Both the position numbers and the translations under genes were made by a program. The notes beneath the pieces were generated by a model. That model was not told where the DNA came from, did not search any database, and worked only from the letters and a program-made list of their open reading frames with translations. A stretch of DNA of 64,000 nucleotides from Streptomyces meridianus (lineage in GTDB: Bacteria > Actinomycetota > Actinomycetes > Streptomycetales > Streptomycetaceae): contig NZ_JAMQGM010000037.1 of the NCBI RefSeq assembly GCF_023703325.1, forward strand, positions 1-64,000, given 5' to 3'. Shown one piece after another: positions 17,400-26,725 of this stretch (position 1 is the stretch's first letter; every line of letters begins with the position of its first letter).

Positions 17400-17763
17400 C
17401 GTGCCCGGGACCCGACCGTTCCACACCTCGACGGCGTCCGCATCGTTCAGCCCGAACTTCCAGTTGCAGCCGATGCAGGTGGCGTGCGGGTGCGCGGGCA
17501 CCACCAGCCCGCCCACCCGGCGAATCTTCCGCGCGTAACTGCCGAAGGCGTTGTCGCGGGCCCGGTGGCGCCAGTCGACGAAGACACCCGGGTCGATGCC
17601 GAGTGCCACGACGTGCCCGTTGCGGGTGGGTGACCTCCTCGCCGGAAGAAGGTGACCGTAAGCGCCGCTGACGCACCGGTCAGGACGGACGCGCGCAGCA
17701 GGCCGCGGCGGTCCCCTGCTCGGGGCCGGTGGACGGGTTTCGACGGGGATGGTCCTCGCACAT
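17400..17763 (-). pseudogene. PHP-domain phosphoesterase, internally deleted
   Basis: The start region (MCEDHPRRNPSTGPEQ at 17763, then in another frame LLRASVLTGASAALTVTFF) looks like the Tat-like signal of secreted PHP-domain proteins. It jumps straight to a late part of the domain: NGHVVALGIDPGVFVDWRHR, GGLVVPAHPHATCIGCNWKF and DADAVEVWNG, in a frame with no stop nearby. About 200 residues in between and the C-terminus are missing and the frames disagree, so this is a decayed gene. PHP proteins hydrolyse phosphoesters with metal ions. Confidence 0.7.
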
Positions 17764-18067
17764 GCCGTGGCTCCCTGGGGTCGAGAACGAGAAGGGCAGA
17801 GTGGTGCTCCGGGTGGTACGGGGGTGCGGATCGAACTCTCGTATTGAGCCGCCGACTCGTCTGCAAGGGCAGCCCGCAGGAAGGAAACGGCGTCTTTCGT
17901 TCCGGTGGTCGCCCGGATCGGGCCGGCCGCGCACGCCTCGGATCGGAGCGGCCCGTTCCCGCGCATCTGCCCGATCACGGCCCCGGCCCGGGTGAGTCGC
18001 CCTCGGCCGGGCACGGTTAGGGGGAGGATCGGATCGCCGTCCCGCATTCCCATCACGGAGGTCGCCC

Positions 18068-18925
18068 GTGCGGATCGCCACCACGATCTTTCTCACCGAC
18101 GAGACCATCACCCCGGTCCGGCTCGCCCAGGAGCTCGAACAGCGCGGATTCGCCGGTCTCTACCTGCCCGAGCACACCCACATCCCGGTCAGCCGCGAGA
18201 CGCCCTACCCGGCAGGGGGACCCCTGCCGCGCGAGTACGGGCGCACCCTCGACCCCTTCGTCGCCCTGGCCCAGGCCGCAGCCGTCACCGAACGGATCGG
18301 GCTTGCCACCGGCATCACCCTCATCGCCCAGCACGACCCGATCGACCTCGCCAAGAAGGCCGCCACGCTCGACTTCCTCTCCGGCGGCCGGTTCACCCTC
18401 GGCGTCGGCTTCGGCTGGAACGTCGAGGAGGCCGCCGACCACGGCGTCGACTGGTCCCGCCGCCTCGAACTCGGCCGCCAGCGCCTCGGCGTGATGCGCG
18501 CCCTGTGGGCGGACGAGCCGACCGCCTACGACGGAACCCTCGCCTCCGTACGGGCCAGCGACGCGTACCCCAAGCCCGTACAGCGCCCGCGTGAGCACCC
18601 GGACGGCCCGTTGACCGGCCCGCGCACCCTGATCGGCGGCGCGGCGTCGCCCAAGCTGTTCCGGCGGATCACCGCGTACGGCGACGGCTGGCTGCCGATC
18701 GGTGGCAGCGGTCTCACGGAGGCGGTGCCCCAGCTCCGGCGGACCTGGGAGGACGCCGGACGGGACCCGAAGACGCTGCACGTCGTGCCGTACGCGGTCC
18801 TGCCGTCCCCCGGCAAGCTGACCCGCTTCGCCGACCTGGGCATCGAGGAGGTGGTGCTCCAACTGCCGCCCGCCGACGAGGGCGAGGTGCTGCGGACGCT
18901 GGACGCCTACGCCCAGTACCTCTGA
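18068..18925 (+). CDS. LLM-class F420-dependent oxidoreductase
   Basis: A 285-residue luciferase-like TIM-barrel protein. Seen: GLYLPEHTHIPVSR, the LATGITLIAQHDPIDLAKKA strand-helix, DFLSGGRFTLGVGFGWNVEE, and RTLIGGAASPKLFRRI, all typical of the F420-dependent branch (TIGR03619-like). It transfers hydride between F420H2 and an unknown substrate in the cytoplasm. The GTG start at 18068 has GGAGG about 8 nt upstream. It lies 130 bp before FO synthase, which makes the F420 chromophore, so enzyme and cofactor synthesis are neighbours. Confidence 0.88.
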   Translation: MRIATTIFLTDETITPVRLAQELEQRGFAGLYLPEHTHIPVSRETPYPAGGPLPREYGRTLDPFVALAQAAAVTERIGLATGITLIAQHDPIDLAKKAATLDFLSGGRFTLGVGFGWNVEEAADHGVDWSRRLELGRQRLGVMRALWADEPTAYDGTLASVRASDAYPKPVQRPREHPDGPLTGPRTLIGGAASPKLFRRITAYGDGWLPIGGSGLTEAVPQLRRTWEDAGRDPKTLHVVPYAVLPSPGKLTRFADLGIEEVVLQLPPADEGEVLRTLDAYAQYL

Positions 18926-19055
18926 CGCCGTCCGATCCGCCGTGGAGGCCGGACCCCCGCTGTGGGGCCCGGGCCCCGGCCGACGTGACCAGCGGAACAT
19001 ACCTGCTGGTCAGCAGAGAGGCGACGGGCCGATCGCCCGCTCGTATGCTCGGGGG

Positions 19056-21653
19056 ATGACGACCAGCGAGCCCGGACCGCAGGAAACCGCACCCACCGCC
19101 AACGCCATGCGCCGGGCATTGCGCCGCGCGCGGGACGGCGTCGCGCTGGACGTCTCCGAGGCCGCCGTGCTGCTCCAGGCGCGCGGCGGCGACCTCGCAG
19201 ACCTGTGCGCCACCGCCGCCCGGGTCCGCGACGCCGGGCTCGAGGCGGCGGGCCGCCCGGGTGTCATCACCTACTCGCGCAAGGTGTTCATCCCGCTGAC
19301 CCGGCTGTGCCGGGACACCTGCCACTACTGCACCTTCGTGACCGTTCCCGGCAAGCTGCGCCGTGCCGGCGAGGGCATGTACCTCTCCCCGGACGAGGTG
19401 CTGGAAATCGCCCGCCGCGGCGCCGAACTCGGCTGCAAGGAGGCTCTGTTCACGCTCGGCGACCGCCCCGAGGACCGCTGGGGCGAGGCCCGTGAGTGGC
19501 TGGACGCGCACGGCTACGACGACACCCTCGCCTACGTGCGCGCCATGGCGATCCGCGTCCTCGAGGAGACGGGACTTCTGCCGCACCTCAACCCGGGCGT
19601 GCTGTCCTGGACCGACCTGCAGAGGCTCAAGCCCGTCGCCCCCTCGATGGGCATGATGCTGGAAACGACGGCGACCCGGCTGTGGTCGGAGCCCGGCGGC
19701 CCGCACCACGGTTCGCCCGACAAGGAGCCGGCCGTCCGGCTGCGGGTGCTGGAGGACGCGGGCCGCTCCAACGTGCCGTTCACCACCGGGATCCTCATCG
19801 GCATCGGCGAGACGTACGAGGAGCGCGCGGATTCGCTGTTCGCGCTGCGCCGCACGGCACGCGCGTACCACGGCATCCAGGAAGTCATCGTGCAGAACTT
19901 CCGCGCCAAGCCGGACACGGCGATGCGCGGCATGCCCGACGCCGAACTGGAGGAGCTCGCCGCGGCCGTCGCCGTCACCCGGGTGATCCTGGGGCCCGCC
20001 GCCCGCATCCAGGCGCCGCCCAACCTTGTCGACTCCGAGTACGCGCTGCTGATCGGCGCCGGCATCGACGACTGGGGCGGCGTCTCCCCGCTGACCCCCG
20101 ACCACGTCAACCCGGAGCGGCCCTGGCCGCACATCGGTGAACTCGCCGAGCGCACCGCCGCGTCCGGCTACACCCTGCGGGAACGGCTCACGATCTACCC
20201 CGAGTTCATCCACCGCGGCGAACCCTGGCTGGACCCGCGGGTGCTGCCGCACGTCCGCGCGCTCGCCGACCCGGAGACCGGGCTGGCCCGCGAGGACGCC
20301 GTTCCCGCCGGTCTGCCCTGGCAGGAGCCGGACGAGGGGTTCGCCGCCGCCGGCCGCACCGATCTGCACCGCACCATCGACAGCGAGGGCCGCACCACCG
20401 ACCGGCGCGACGACTTCGACGAGGTGTACGGCGACTGGGAGGCGCTGCGCGAGGCCGCCGTTCCCGGTATGCGGCCCGAGCGCGCCGACGCCGACGTGCG
20501 GGCCGCGCTCGCGCAGGCGGCCGACGACCCCACCCGGCTGACCGACGAACAGGCGCTCGCCCTGCTGCATGCCGACGGCCCGGCGCTGGACGCGCTGTGC
20601 CGTGTCGCGGACGACGTCCGCCGCGACACCGTCGGCGACGACGTCACCTACATCGTCACCCGCAACATCAACTTCACCAACGTCTGCTACACCGGCTGCC
20701 GTTTCTGCGCCTTCGCCCAGCGGCGCACCGACGCCGACGCCTACACCCTGTCGCTGTCGCAGGTGGCCGACCGGGCCCGGCAGGCGTGGGACGTGGGCGC
20801 GGTCGAGGTGTGCATGCAGGGCGGTATTCACCCGGACCTGCCGGGCAGCGCCTACTTCGACATCGCCCGCGCGGTGAAGGAAGGCGTTCCCGGCATGCAC
20901 GTGCACGCGTTCTCGCCGATGGAGGTCGTCAACGGCGCCACCCGGACGGGGATGTCCGTGCGCGAATGGCTGACCGCCGCCAAGGAGGCCGGGCTCGACT
21001 CGATCCCGGGCACGGCCGCCGAGATCCTCGACGACGACGTCCGCTGGATCCTCACCAAGGGCAAGCTGCCGACGGCCACCTGGGTCGAGGTGATCACGAC
21101 GGCGCACGAACTCGGCCTGCGGTCGTCCTCCACGATGATGTACGGGCACGTGGACCAGCCCCGTCACTGGCTCGGGCACCTGCGGCTGCTCGCCGAGATC
21201 CAGCAGCAGACCGGTGGGTTCACCGAATTCGTCACCCTGCCGTTCATCCACACCAACGCACCGGTCTACCTGGCCGGGATCGCCCGGCCGGGCCCGACCG
21301 ACCGGGACAACCGGGCGGTGACGGCGATGGCCCGGCTGCTGCTGCACCCGCACATCCCCAACATCCAGACCAGCTGGGTCAAGCTGGGGACCGAGGGCGC
21401 CGCCGAAATGCTGCGCTCCGGGGCGAACGACCTCGGCGGGACCCTGATGGAGGAGACCATCTCCCGTATGGCGGGCTCCGGTTACGGCTCCTACCGGTCC
21501 GTACGCGACCTCGTCGCCATCGCGGACGCAGCCGGGAGGCCCGCGCGGGCGCGCACCACGACCTACGGTGAGGTCCCCGCCGAACGACAGCGCACCGCAG
21601 CCGAGTTCGACGGCCACCTGCCGGAACTGCTGCCGGTGCTGGGGGACGCGTAG
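19056..21653 (+). CDS. fbiC: FO synthase, bifunctional (FbiC)
   Basis: An 865-residue fusion of two radical SAM enzymes that join 5-amino-6-ribitylamino-uracil with tyrosine to make FO, the deazaflavin core of coenzyme F420. The CofG half carries CRDTCHYC (Cys 85, 89, 92); the CofH half carries CYTGCRFC (Cys 544, 548, 551); each binds a 4Fe-4S cluster. Length and order (CofG then CofH) are those of actinomycete FbiC. The start is the ATG at 19056. The gene is downstream of an F420-dependent oxidoreductase and is followed 64 bp later by a MATE exporter. Confidence 0.97.
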   Translation: MTTSEPGPQETAPTANAMRRALRRARDGVALDVSEAAVLLQARGGDLADLCATAARVRDAGLEAAGRPGVITYSRKVFIPLTRLCRDTCHYCTFVTVPGKLRRAGEGMYLSPDEVLEIARRGAELGCKEALFTLGDRPEDRWGEAREWLDAHGYDDTLAYVRAMAIRVLEETGLLPHLNPGVLSWTDLQRLKPVAPSMGMMLETTATRLWSEPGGPHHGSPDKEPAVRLRVLEDAGRSNVPFTTGILIGIGETYEERADSLFALRRTARAYHGIQEVIVQNFRAKPDTAMRGMPDAELEELAAAVAVTRVILGPAARIQAPPNLVDSEYALLIGAGIDDWGGVSPLTPDHVNPERPWPHIGELAERTAASGYTLRERLTIYPEFIHRGEPWLDPRVLPHVRALADPETGLAREDAVPAGLPWQEPDEGFAAAGRTDLHRTIDSEGRTTDRRDDFDEVYGDWEALREAAVPGMRPERADADVRAALAQAADDPTRLTDEQALALLHADGPALDALCRVADDVRRDTVGDDVTYIVTRNINFTNVCYTGCRFCAFAQRRTDADAYTLSLSQVADRARQAWDVGAVEVCMQGGIHPDLPGSAYFDIARAVKEGVPGMHVHAFSPMEVVNGATRTGMSVREWLTAAKEAGLDSIPGTAAEILDDDVRWILTKGKLPTATWVEVITTAHELGLRSSSTMMYGHVDQPRHWLGHLRLLAEIQQQTGGFTEFVTLPFIHTNAPVYLAGIARPGPTDRDNRAVTAMARLLLHPHIPNIQTSWVKLGTEGAAEMLRSGANDLGGTLMEETISRMAGSGYGSYRSVRDLVAIADAAGRPARARTTTYGEVPAERQRTAAEFDGHLPELLPVLGDA

Positions 21654-21717
21654 CAGGTGGTCCCGGTCCCGGCGAAGGGTCCGCGCACACGGCGTCCGGG
21701 TGGCAGGATTCCGGTAC

Positions 21718-23106
21718 GTGAGCGACGAGCGCAGTGTCTTCCGGACCGTGGTGAGAGCAGCCGCGCCGCTGTACCTGACCACCCTCGCCGCCTCGGCCGG
21801 CGCCCTTGTGGACACCGCGCTCCTCGGGCGGCACGCCACCGTCTCGCTCGCCGCCTTCGCGGTGACGCTGGCGGTGTTCGGTCCGGCCACCGCCACGGTC
21901 GCGGGCGCGCTGCGCGGGGTGATGCCGTTCGTCGCGCCGCACCGGGACGCCCCGGAAGGACTGCTGCCGCTGGTGCGCAGCGGCATGTGGCTGGCGTTCG
22001 GGGTGGGCGGCGTGTGCGCGGCGACGGTGGCTGCCGTGCCGCTGATCGGCAGAGTATCGGGAGTGGATCGCGCCGCCCTGCTTCAACTGGGCGCTTTCCC
22101 CTGGATGCTGGCGGGCAGCGTGCTGCTGATCGCGGTCGGCTCGTCGGCGGCGTCGGTTCTGGTCGCGCTCGGCCACTCCGCGCGGGTGATGCGGGCGGGC
22201 CTGCTGGGCACCGCCGCGTCCGTCGCGCTGTCCGTCCTGCTCGTGGGCGGGCCCGGACCGCTGCCGGGCCTCGGGCTCACCGGGGCGGGGATCGCCATGC
22301 TGGCGTCGAGCCTGATCAGTGCGGTGCTCAACCAGGTGGCGCTGCGGCGTGACGCGGTACCGGCCGGCCTGCCCCTGGGGCCGGGCAGGCCGGACGTCCG
22401 GCAGATTCTCCGGCTGGCCGCGGTGGGCGTCCCGCTCGCCGGAACGGTGCTGGTCAAGTTCTCCGTGCTGGGTGTTCTGACGTTCGCGGCGGCGCGGCTC
22501 GGCACCGGCAGCGCCGCGGTGCACAGCGTGTCCGAGTCACTGGTGAACGTGTTGTTCACGGTGGCGGTCGCCGTCGGCCAGGCCGTGGTGCCGCTGATCG
22601 CCCGCAGCGCCGCCGAGGGTGACGTCGAGGGTGTCCGGCGGAGCATGTGGGCCGGGGTCCGGGTGGTGCTGTGCGCGGTGACGGTGCTCGGGACGCTGCT
22701 GCTGACGGCGGGAGGTCCGGTCGCGGGACTGTTCACCGAGGATCCGGCCGTGGCCCGGCAGGTGGCCGGGTTGCTGCCGTTGGTCCTCGTGGTGCTGGTC
22801 GGCGACGCACTGCAGGCGGTGGCGGGATTCGCCCTGGTCGGGCTCAAGCGGTCGGGGCCGAGCCTGGTGTCGACCCTGGTGTGGTTCGGCGGCCTGGCCG
22901 CGGTGGCGGTCCCGGTCGCCGACACGACCGGGCTGACGGGGCTCTGGATGGCGCTGGCCTGCGCGAATCTGCTTCAGGCCGTGACCAAAACGGTGTCGTT
23001 CCTGCGGCACGGAGACCGGGTGCGTGCGGCGGAGGCGGCGGGCGCGGTGCCGGTGCCGGCCGGGGGAGTGCCCGTCCCGGAGGCCGGGGGCCGGCACGTC
23101 CGATAG
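21718..23106 (+). CDS. MATE family efflux transporter
   Basis: A 462-residue polytopic membrane protein with 12 hydrophobic segments arranged as two similar halves. Seen: AAPLYLTTLAASAGALVDTALLG (first helix with the family's typical start), GLGLTGAGIAMLASSLISAV, and VSESLVNVLFTVAVAVGQAV. It would export small molecules using a Na+ or H+ gradient. GTG start at 21718 (VSDERSVFR), just after the end of fbiC and possibly in the same transcript. The stretch VPVPAGGVPVPEAGG near the end is a low-complexity tail. No substrate is indicated by the neighbours. Confidence 0.87.
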   Translation: MSDERSVFRTVVRAAAPLYLTTLAASAGALVDTALLGRHATVSLAAFAVTLAVFGPATATVAGALRGVMPFVAPHRDAPEGLLPLVRSGMWLAFGVGGVCAATVAAVPLIGRVSGVDRAALLQLGAFPWMLAGSVLLIAVGSSAASVLVALGHSARVMRAGLLGTAASVALSVLLVGGPGPLPGLGLTGAGIAMLASSLISAVLNQVALRRDAVPAGLPLGPGRPDVRQILRLAAVGVPLAGTVLVKFSVLGVLTFAAARLGTGSAAVHSVSESLVNVLFTVAVAVGQAVVPLIARSAAEGDVEGVRRSMWAGVRVVLCAVTVLGTLLLTAGGPVAGLFTEDPAVARQVAGLLPLVLVVLVGDALQAVAGFALVGLKRSGPSLVSTLVWFGGLAAVAVPVADTTGLTGLWMALACANLLQAVTKTVSFLRHGDRVRAAEAAGAVPVPAGGVPVPEAGGRHVR

Positions 23107-23148
23107 CCCGGTGCCGGCTGCTCGGTCGCTGCCGGCCCGGCGCGGTCC

Positions 23149-24222
23149 CTATGCCCCTGTGAGACGCCGTGGCGGCGTGGACCGTTCGAACTCCGTGCCG
23201 TTCGTTCCGGCCACGGAGCCGGCCAGGATCCCGGCATCCGCCAGGCCGCCCGGGGTGCCAGGGGAGTGCAGCAGCGGGCTGTCGTGGCGCAGCAGCCACT
23301 GCCGGTACGTGGGATTGGCCCAGGCCACCTCGCGGTAGGCCGCCACCAGGTCGTCGAAGAGGGCACGGTTCGCGGGCGCGTTCTCGGCCGACGGGGTGCG
23401 GGTGAACATCAGTAGCCGTACCGTCAGCGGATCCCCCTGCAACGGGCGGATGGCCATCCCGTGCCGGGGCATCGACGTCGGCTGGCACAGACTCACCGCC
23501 TCGCCCGCGGAGACGAGTTCGGCCGCCGTGGTGACGTCCCGGACGTACACGAGACGGGGGTTGAGACCCGCGGCGGTGAACGCCCGGCGCATCGCGGCAC
23601 ATTCGTCGTCGACGGTCGGGTCGGCCATCCACTGCTCCTCCGCGAGCCCGTGCAGCGGAACCGCGGGCAGCCCGGCGAGCGGGTGGGTGGAGGCCATGGC
23701 GATGAACTGCGGTTCCCGGTCGGCGACGACCCGCTGCTCCAGGCCGGCCGGAACACGCAGCGGAAATCCGTCGAGCTCGTGGACGAAGGCCACGTCGAGC
23801 TGGTGCTCCGCGACCATCCGCAGCAGCGTGTTCGCGGACATGTCGATGTGGATGGTCGTGTCGGTGTCGGGCAGTCGGGTGTGCAGCCGGCGCAGCCAGC
23901 CCGGGATGGCCCGGCTTCCGCTGCTGCCGAGCCGCAGCCGCGCGCCCTGGGCGTTGACCGCGGCGTCCCGGGCGGCGGTGACGAGGGCGCTCATGTCGGC
24001 CAGTATCGGCCGGGCCCGGGAGAGCACGGAACGGCCCAGGGGAGTCGGCAGGCTGCCGGTCCGCTCCCGGGTGAACAGCAGACCGCCGATGGTCCTCTCG
24101 ATGCGCCGCAGCTGTGTGGTCAGGGACGGCTGCGACATGCCCAATTGCCGTGCAGCCTTTCGCATGCTGCCGGTGTCGGCTATCGCGCACAGTGCACGGA
24201 GGTGCCTCACGTCGAGCTCCAC
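23149..24222 (-). CDS. snpR: LysR-family regulator of snapalysin (SnpR/MprR)
   Basis: A 357-residue LysR regulator: N-terminal winged helix (LDVRHLRALCAIADTGSMRK, then SQPSLTTQLRRIERTIGGLL) and a C-terminal two-lobed effector domain (LRLGSSGSRAIPGWLRRLHT onward). It is divergent from the snapalysin gene, the classic snpR-snpA arrangement in which SnpR activates snpA. The GTG at 24222 (VELDVRHL) is chosen because family members start with this stretch; an ATG at 24246 is an alternative. The tail (GTNGTEFERSTPPRRL) looks disordered. Confidence 0.88.
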   Translation of the reverse strand: MELDVRHLRALCAIADTGSMRKAARQLGMSQPSLTTQLRRIERTIGGLLFTRERTGSLPTPLGRSVLSRARPILADMSALVTAARDAAVNAQGARLRLGSSGSRAIPGWLRRLHTRLPDTDTTIHIDMSANTLLRMVAEHQLDVAFVHELDGFPLRVPAGLEQRVVADREPQFIAMASTHPLAGLPAVPLHGLAEEQWMADPTVDDECAAMRRAFTAAGLNPRLVYVRDVTTAAELVSAGEAVSLCQPTSMPRHGMAIRPLQGDPLTVRLLMFTRTPSAENAPANRALFDDLVAAYREVAWANPTYRQWLLRHDSPLLHSPGTPGGLADAGILAGSVAGTNGTEFERSTPPRRLTGA

Positions 24223-24504
24223 AACCGGAGCATAACGACGCCTCATCGGCCGCACCAGATGAAGGAACCGCACGAACCCCTCATGAATGAGTAATTCTGA
24301 CGACTATTCATCATGTGCCCACGCTATTGCGCTCTGCTCGGGTGCCGATAAGTGCAGGGTATATAGCCGGGGGTTATCGCGAGTTGACAACATCCCGGGT
24401 GCGCAAATCTCTCCGACACTTCTCGTACCGGAAGTCCACCCCCACGGGACACCCCGGTCGTCACCCCACAGGCGACCCGTCCCGGACGAGAAGGAGAACT
24501 CCCC
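24223..24504. promoter_or_regulatory. Divergent snpR-snpA control region with inverted repeat
   Basis: The 282-bp intergenic region carries both promoters. ATGAAT (24283-24288) and ATTCAT (24306-24311) form an inverted repeat with 17 bp between, of the size expected of a LysR site with T-N11-A-like symmetry. A T/A-rich run and GGGGGTTATCGCGAGTTGACAA (containing TTGACA at about 24384-24389) lie nearer to snpA and may be its -35 element. A GAAGGAGAA ribosome site (about 24489-24497) sits before the snpA start. Confidence 0.55.
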
Positions 24505-25167
24505 ATGCGCCTTACCAAGATGGCTCTGGCCGTGGCCGTCAGCGTCGGTGCGGCTCTCAGCATCGCCGCCGTGCCGGCCGGCGCGGCAGTCGCGCCGCAG
24601 ACCTCTACGCCTTCCACCATCGCCGCCTACACGGGGTCGGCACAGGACGAGGCGAACACGAAGGCCTTCTACGAGGCCGTCATGGAGAAGGTCAAGGAGA
24701 AGCAGGCCGCGCAGCCCGGCATCCAGTCCGTGACCGTCTACTACAACGCCAGCAACGCGCCCAGCTTCGCCTCCGAGATATCCCAGAGTGCCTCGATCTG
24801 GAACTCGCGGGTGTCCAACGTCAAGCTCGCCGCCACCAGCGGCAGTGGGGACTTCGCCTACTACGAGGGCAACGACACGCGGGGTTCGTACGCGAGCACC
24901 GACGGCCACGGCAGCGGCTACATCTTCCTCGACTACGCCCAGAACGAGCAGTACTACTCGCTGCGGGTGGTGGCCCACGAGACCGGGCACGTGCTCGGCC
25001 TGCCGGACCACTACTCCGGCCCGTGCAGCGAGTTGATGTCCGGTGGCGGCCCCGGCACCTCGTGCACCAACGCCTACCCGAACTCGACGGAGGCCTCCCA
25101 GGTCAACTCCCTGTGGGCGAACGGTGTGGCTCCCTTCGACAAGCCCGAGCTCACCAAGGTGCGTTGA
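24505..25167 (+). CDS. snpA: Snapalysin, secreted small neutral metalloprotease (M7)
   Basis: A 220-residue secreted protease. The signal peptide covers about 1-28 (MRLTKMALAVAVSVGAAL... AGA), followed by a short propeptide. The catalytic motif HETGHVLGLPDH gives zinc ligands His158, His162 and Asp168 with Glu159 as base; Asp as third ligand is the snapalysin hallmark. CSELMSGGGPGTSC supplies the Met-turn and a disulfide pair. The length is normal for the family. It is activated by SnpR and used to digest milk-type proteins and probably the organism's own proteins. A terminator follows at 25231. Confidence 0.97.
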   Translation: MRLTKMALAVAVSVGAALSIAAVPAGAAVAPQTSTPSTIAAYTGSAQDEANTKAFYEAVMEKVKEKQAAQPGIQSVTVYYNASNAPSFASEISQSASIWNSRVSNVKLAATSGSGDFAYYEGNDTRGSYASTDGHGSGYIFLDYAQNEQYYSLRVVAHETGHVLGLPDHYSGPCSELMSGGGPGTSCTNAYPNSTEASQVNSLWANGVAPFDKPELTKVR

Positions 25168-25230
25168 TCGCCGAATCGATCGCCCGCACCGTGCAGCGAT
25201 GGCTGCAGGCACGGTGACATGAACGCTGTT

Positions 25231-25260
25231 GCGCCCCGCCGGGAAAATCCGGCGGGGCGC
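25231..25260 (+). terminator. Terminator after snpA
   Basis: GCGCCCCGCCGG (25231-25242), 6-nt loop GAAAAT, CCGGCGGGGCGC (25249-25260): a perfect 12-bp stem. Confidence 0.9.
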
Positions 25261-25477
25261 ATCGCGTTGCACCGGCAGTGCGTCACGCAGGGAAAGCACG
25301 GGAAACCGAGGCATTACTCCGGGTCACTTTCCCGGCGGGGTGAACCACGCAATACCCGGACACGTAGCGCATTCCACAGGTCCTTCCCCGGCCGGTCCCG
25401 GATCGCCCGCATCCCGGTCGATTACAGTCTGGGCGGGACGGGGCGCGACGGATTGGCGCCGGTGGAAAGGAGAAGCC

Positions 25478-26605
25478 GTGGTCGCATCGGCCGGCGGTGG
25501 GCCGACCGCCATATGGGGACGCACGGAGCAGCAGGACTTCCGCAGCCGGGTCCGCGGCTGTCTGCTCGGCGGCGCGCTGGGTGATGCGCTCGGCGCCGGG
25601 ATCGAGTTCCTTTCCCTCGGCGACATCAGGTCCCGGTACGGTGCGGAGGGTGTGACCGACTTCGTGCCCGCCTACGGGCGCCGGGGCGCGGTCACCGACG
25701 ACACCCAGATGACCCTGTTCACCGTGGACGGGTTGATCCGGGCCCAGGTCCGACGGGACACCGGCGCCTGGCACCCGCCGACGGACGTGTACCGGGCCCA
25801 TCTGCGGTGGGCCGCCACCCAGCACGACTGGGGCCCCGACGAGCGGCGCAAGGACAGCGGCTGGCTGGCCGGTCAGGAGTGGCTGTACGCCCGGCGCGAA
25901 CCGGGCCAGGCCTGCCTGTCCGGCCTGTCCGGCGGCACCATGGGGACCCTCGAGAAGCCCCGCAACCCGGACTCGAAGGGATGCGGGGCCGTGATGCGCT
26001 CCGCACCGTTCGGGCTGCTGGTGGGCTGGGAGCCGCAACTGGTCTTCCAGCTCGCCGTGGAGTGCGCGGCCCAGACGCACGGCCACCCGACCGGGTACCT
26101 CGCGTCGGGGGCGTTCGCGGTCATCGTCCATGCGCTGGCACGGGGCGAGAGCCTGGACGGGGCCGTGCAGCGGGCGCTGGGCCTGCTCGCGGCCCGGCCC
26201 GGCCACCAGGAGACGTCGGACGCGCTGCGGCACGCGCTCGGGGCTGTCCGCCAGGGCATGCCGTCCGCGGCGCGTGTCGAGACGCTCGGGCAGGGCTGGA
26301 CGGCGGAGGAGGCGCTGGCGATCGCGGTCTACTGCACGCTGGTCGCCGAGGACGTGCGCCACGGACTGCTGCTGGCGGTCAATCACAGTGGGGACTCGGA
26401 CTCGACCGGCTCGATGTGCGGCAACCTGCTGGGCGTGCTGCACGGGGACACGGCACTCCCCCCGGGCTGGGTCGCGGAGGTCGAGGGGCGGTCCACGATC
26501 CTCGAGATGGCGGACGACTTCGCGATGGAGATGACGCAGGGTCCCGCGCTGCACGGGCCTGCGGGCTCCGCGCCCGGCTGGCTGGCCCGCTACCCCCGTG
26601 CCTGA
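25478..26605 (+). CDS. ADP-ribosylglycohydrolase family protein
   Basis: A 375-residue all-alpha protein of the DraG family, which removes ADP-ribose from proteins or small molecules using a pair of metal ions. Seen: VRGCLLGGALGDALGAGIEF, the metal motif VTDDTQMTLFT, and the late motif NHSGDSDSTGSMCGNLLG with the second metal-binding D-x-D set. The GTG start at 25478 has AAAGGAGAA just upstream, whereas earlier in-frame ATGs have none. It is a single-gene unit with a terminator at each side. Substrate not evident. Confidence 0.9.
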   Translation: MVASAGGGPTAIWGRTEQQDFRSRVRGCLLGGALGDALGAGIEFLSLGDIRSRYGAEGVTDFVPAYGRRGAVTDDTQMTLFTVDGLIRAQVRRDTGAWHPPTDVYRAHLRWAATQHDWGPDERRKDSGWLAGQEWLYARREPGQACLSGLSGGTMGTLEKPRNPDSKGCGAVMRSAPFGLLVGWEPQLVFQLAVECAAQTHGHPTGYLASGAFAVIVHALARGESLDGAVQRALGLLAARPGHQETSDALRHALGAVRQGMPSAARVETLGQGWTAEEALAIAVYCTLVAEDVRHGLLLAVNHSGDSDSTGSMCGNLLGVLHGDTALPPGWVAEVEGRSTILEMADDFAMEMTQGPALHGPAGSAPGWLARYPRA

Positions 26606-26655
26606 CCGGCATCGCCCCGCCCCGTGATCCGTCCCGCCCTGCGCCGGAGCGGGAC

Positions 26656-26696
26656 GAGCCCCCTCGGCCGGAACGGGGAGCCGGCCGAGGGGGCTC
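26656..26696. terminator. Bidirectional terminator
   Basis: GAGCCCCCTCGGCCGG (26656-26671), 9-nt loop, CCGGCCGAGGGGGCTC (26681-26696): perfect 16-bp stem. It separates the ADP-ribosylglycohydrolase gene from the convergent DUF397 gene. Confidence 0.88.
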
Positions 26697-26725
26697 TCGA
26701 GGGGGTGGTGCTTCCACCCGGTCTG

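Noticed and set aside
16139..17443. Long minus-strand frame opposite the hydrolase and PNPOx genes
   Set aside because: Antisense to two genes with clear motifs; no homology seen in its product.
18714..21986. A 1090-codon open frame on the minus strand opposite FO synthase
   Set aside because: It is antisense to a gene with complete radical SAM motifs; its product is repetitive in Arg, Gly and Val as expected of the shadow of a GC-rich gene, and it has no domain.
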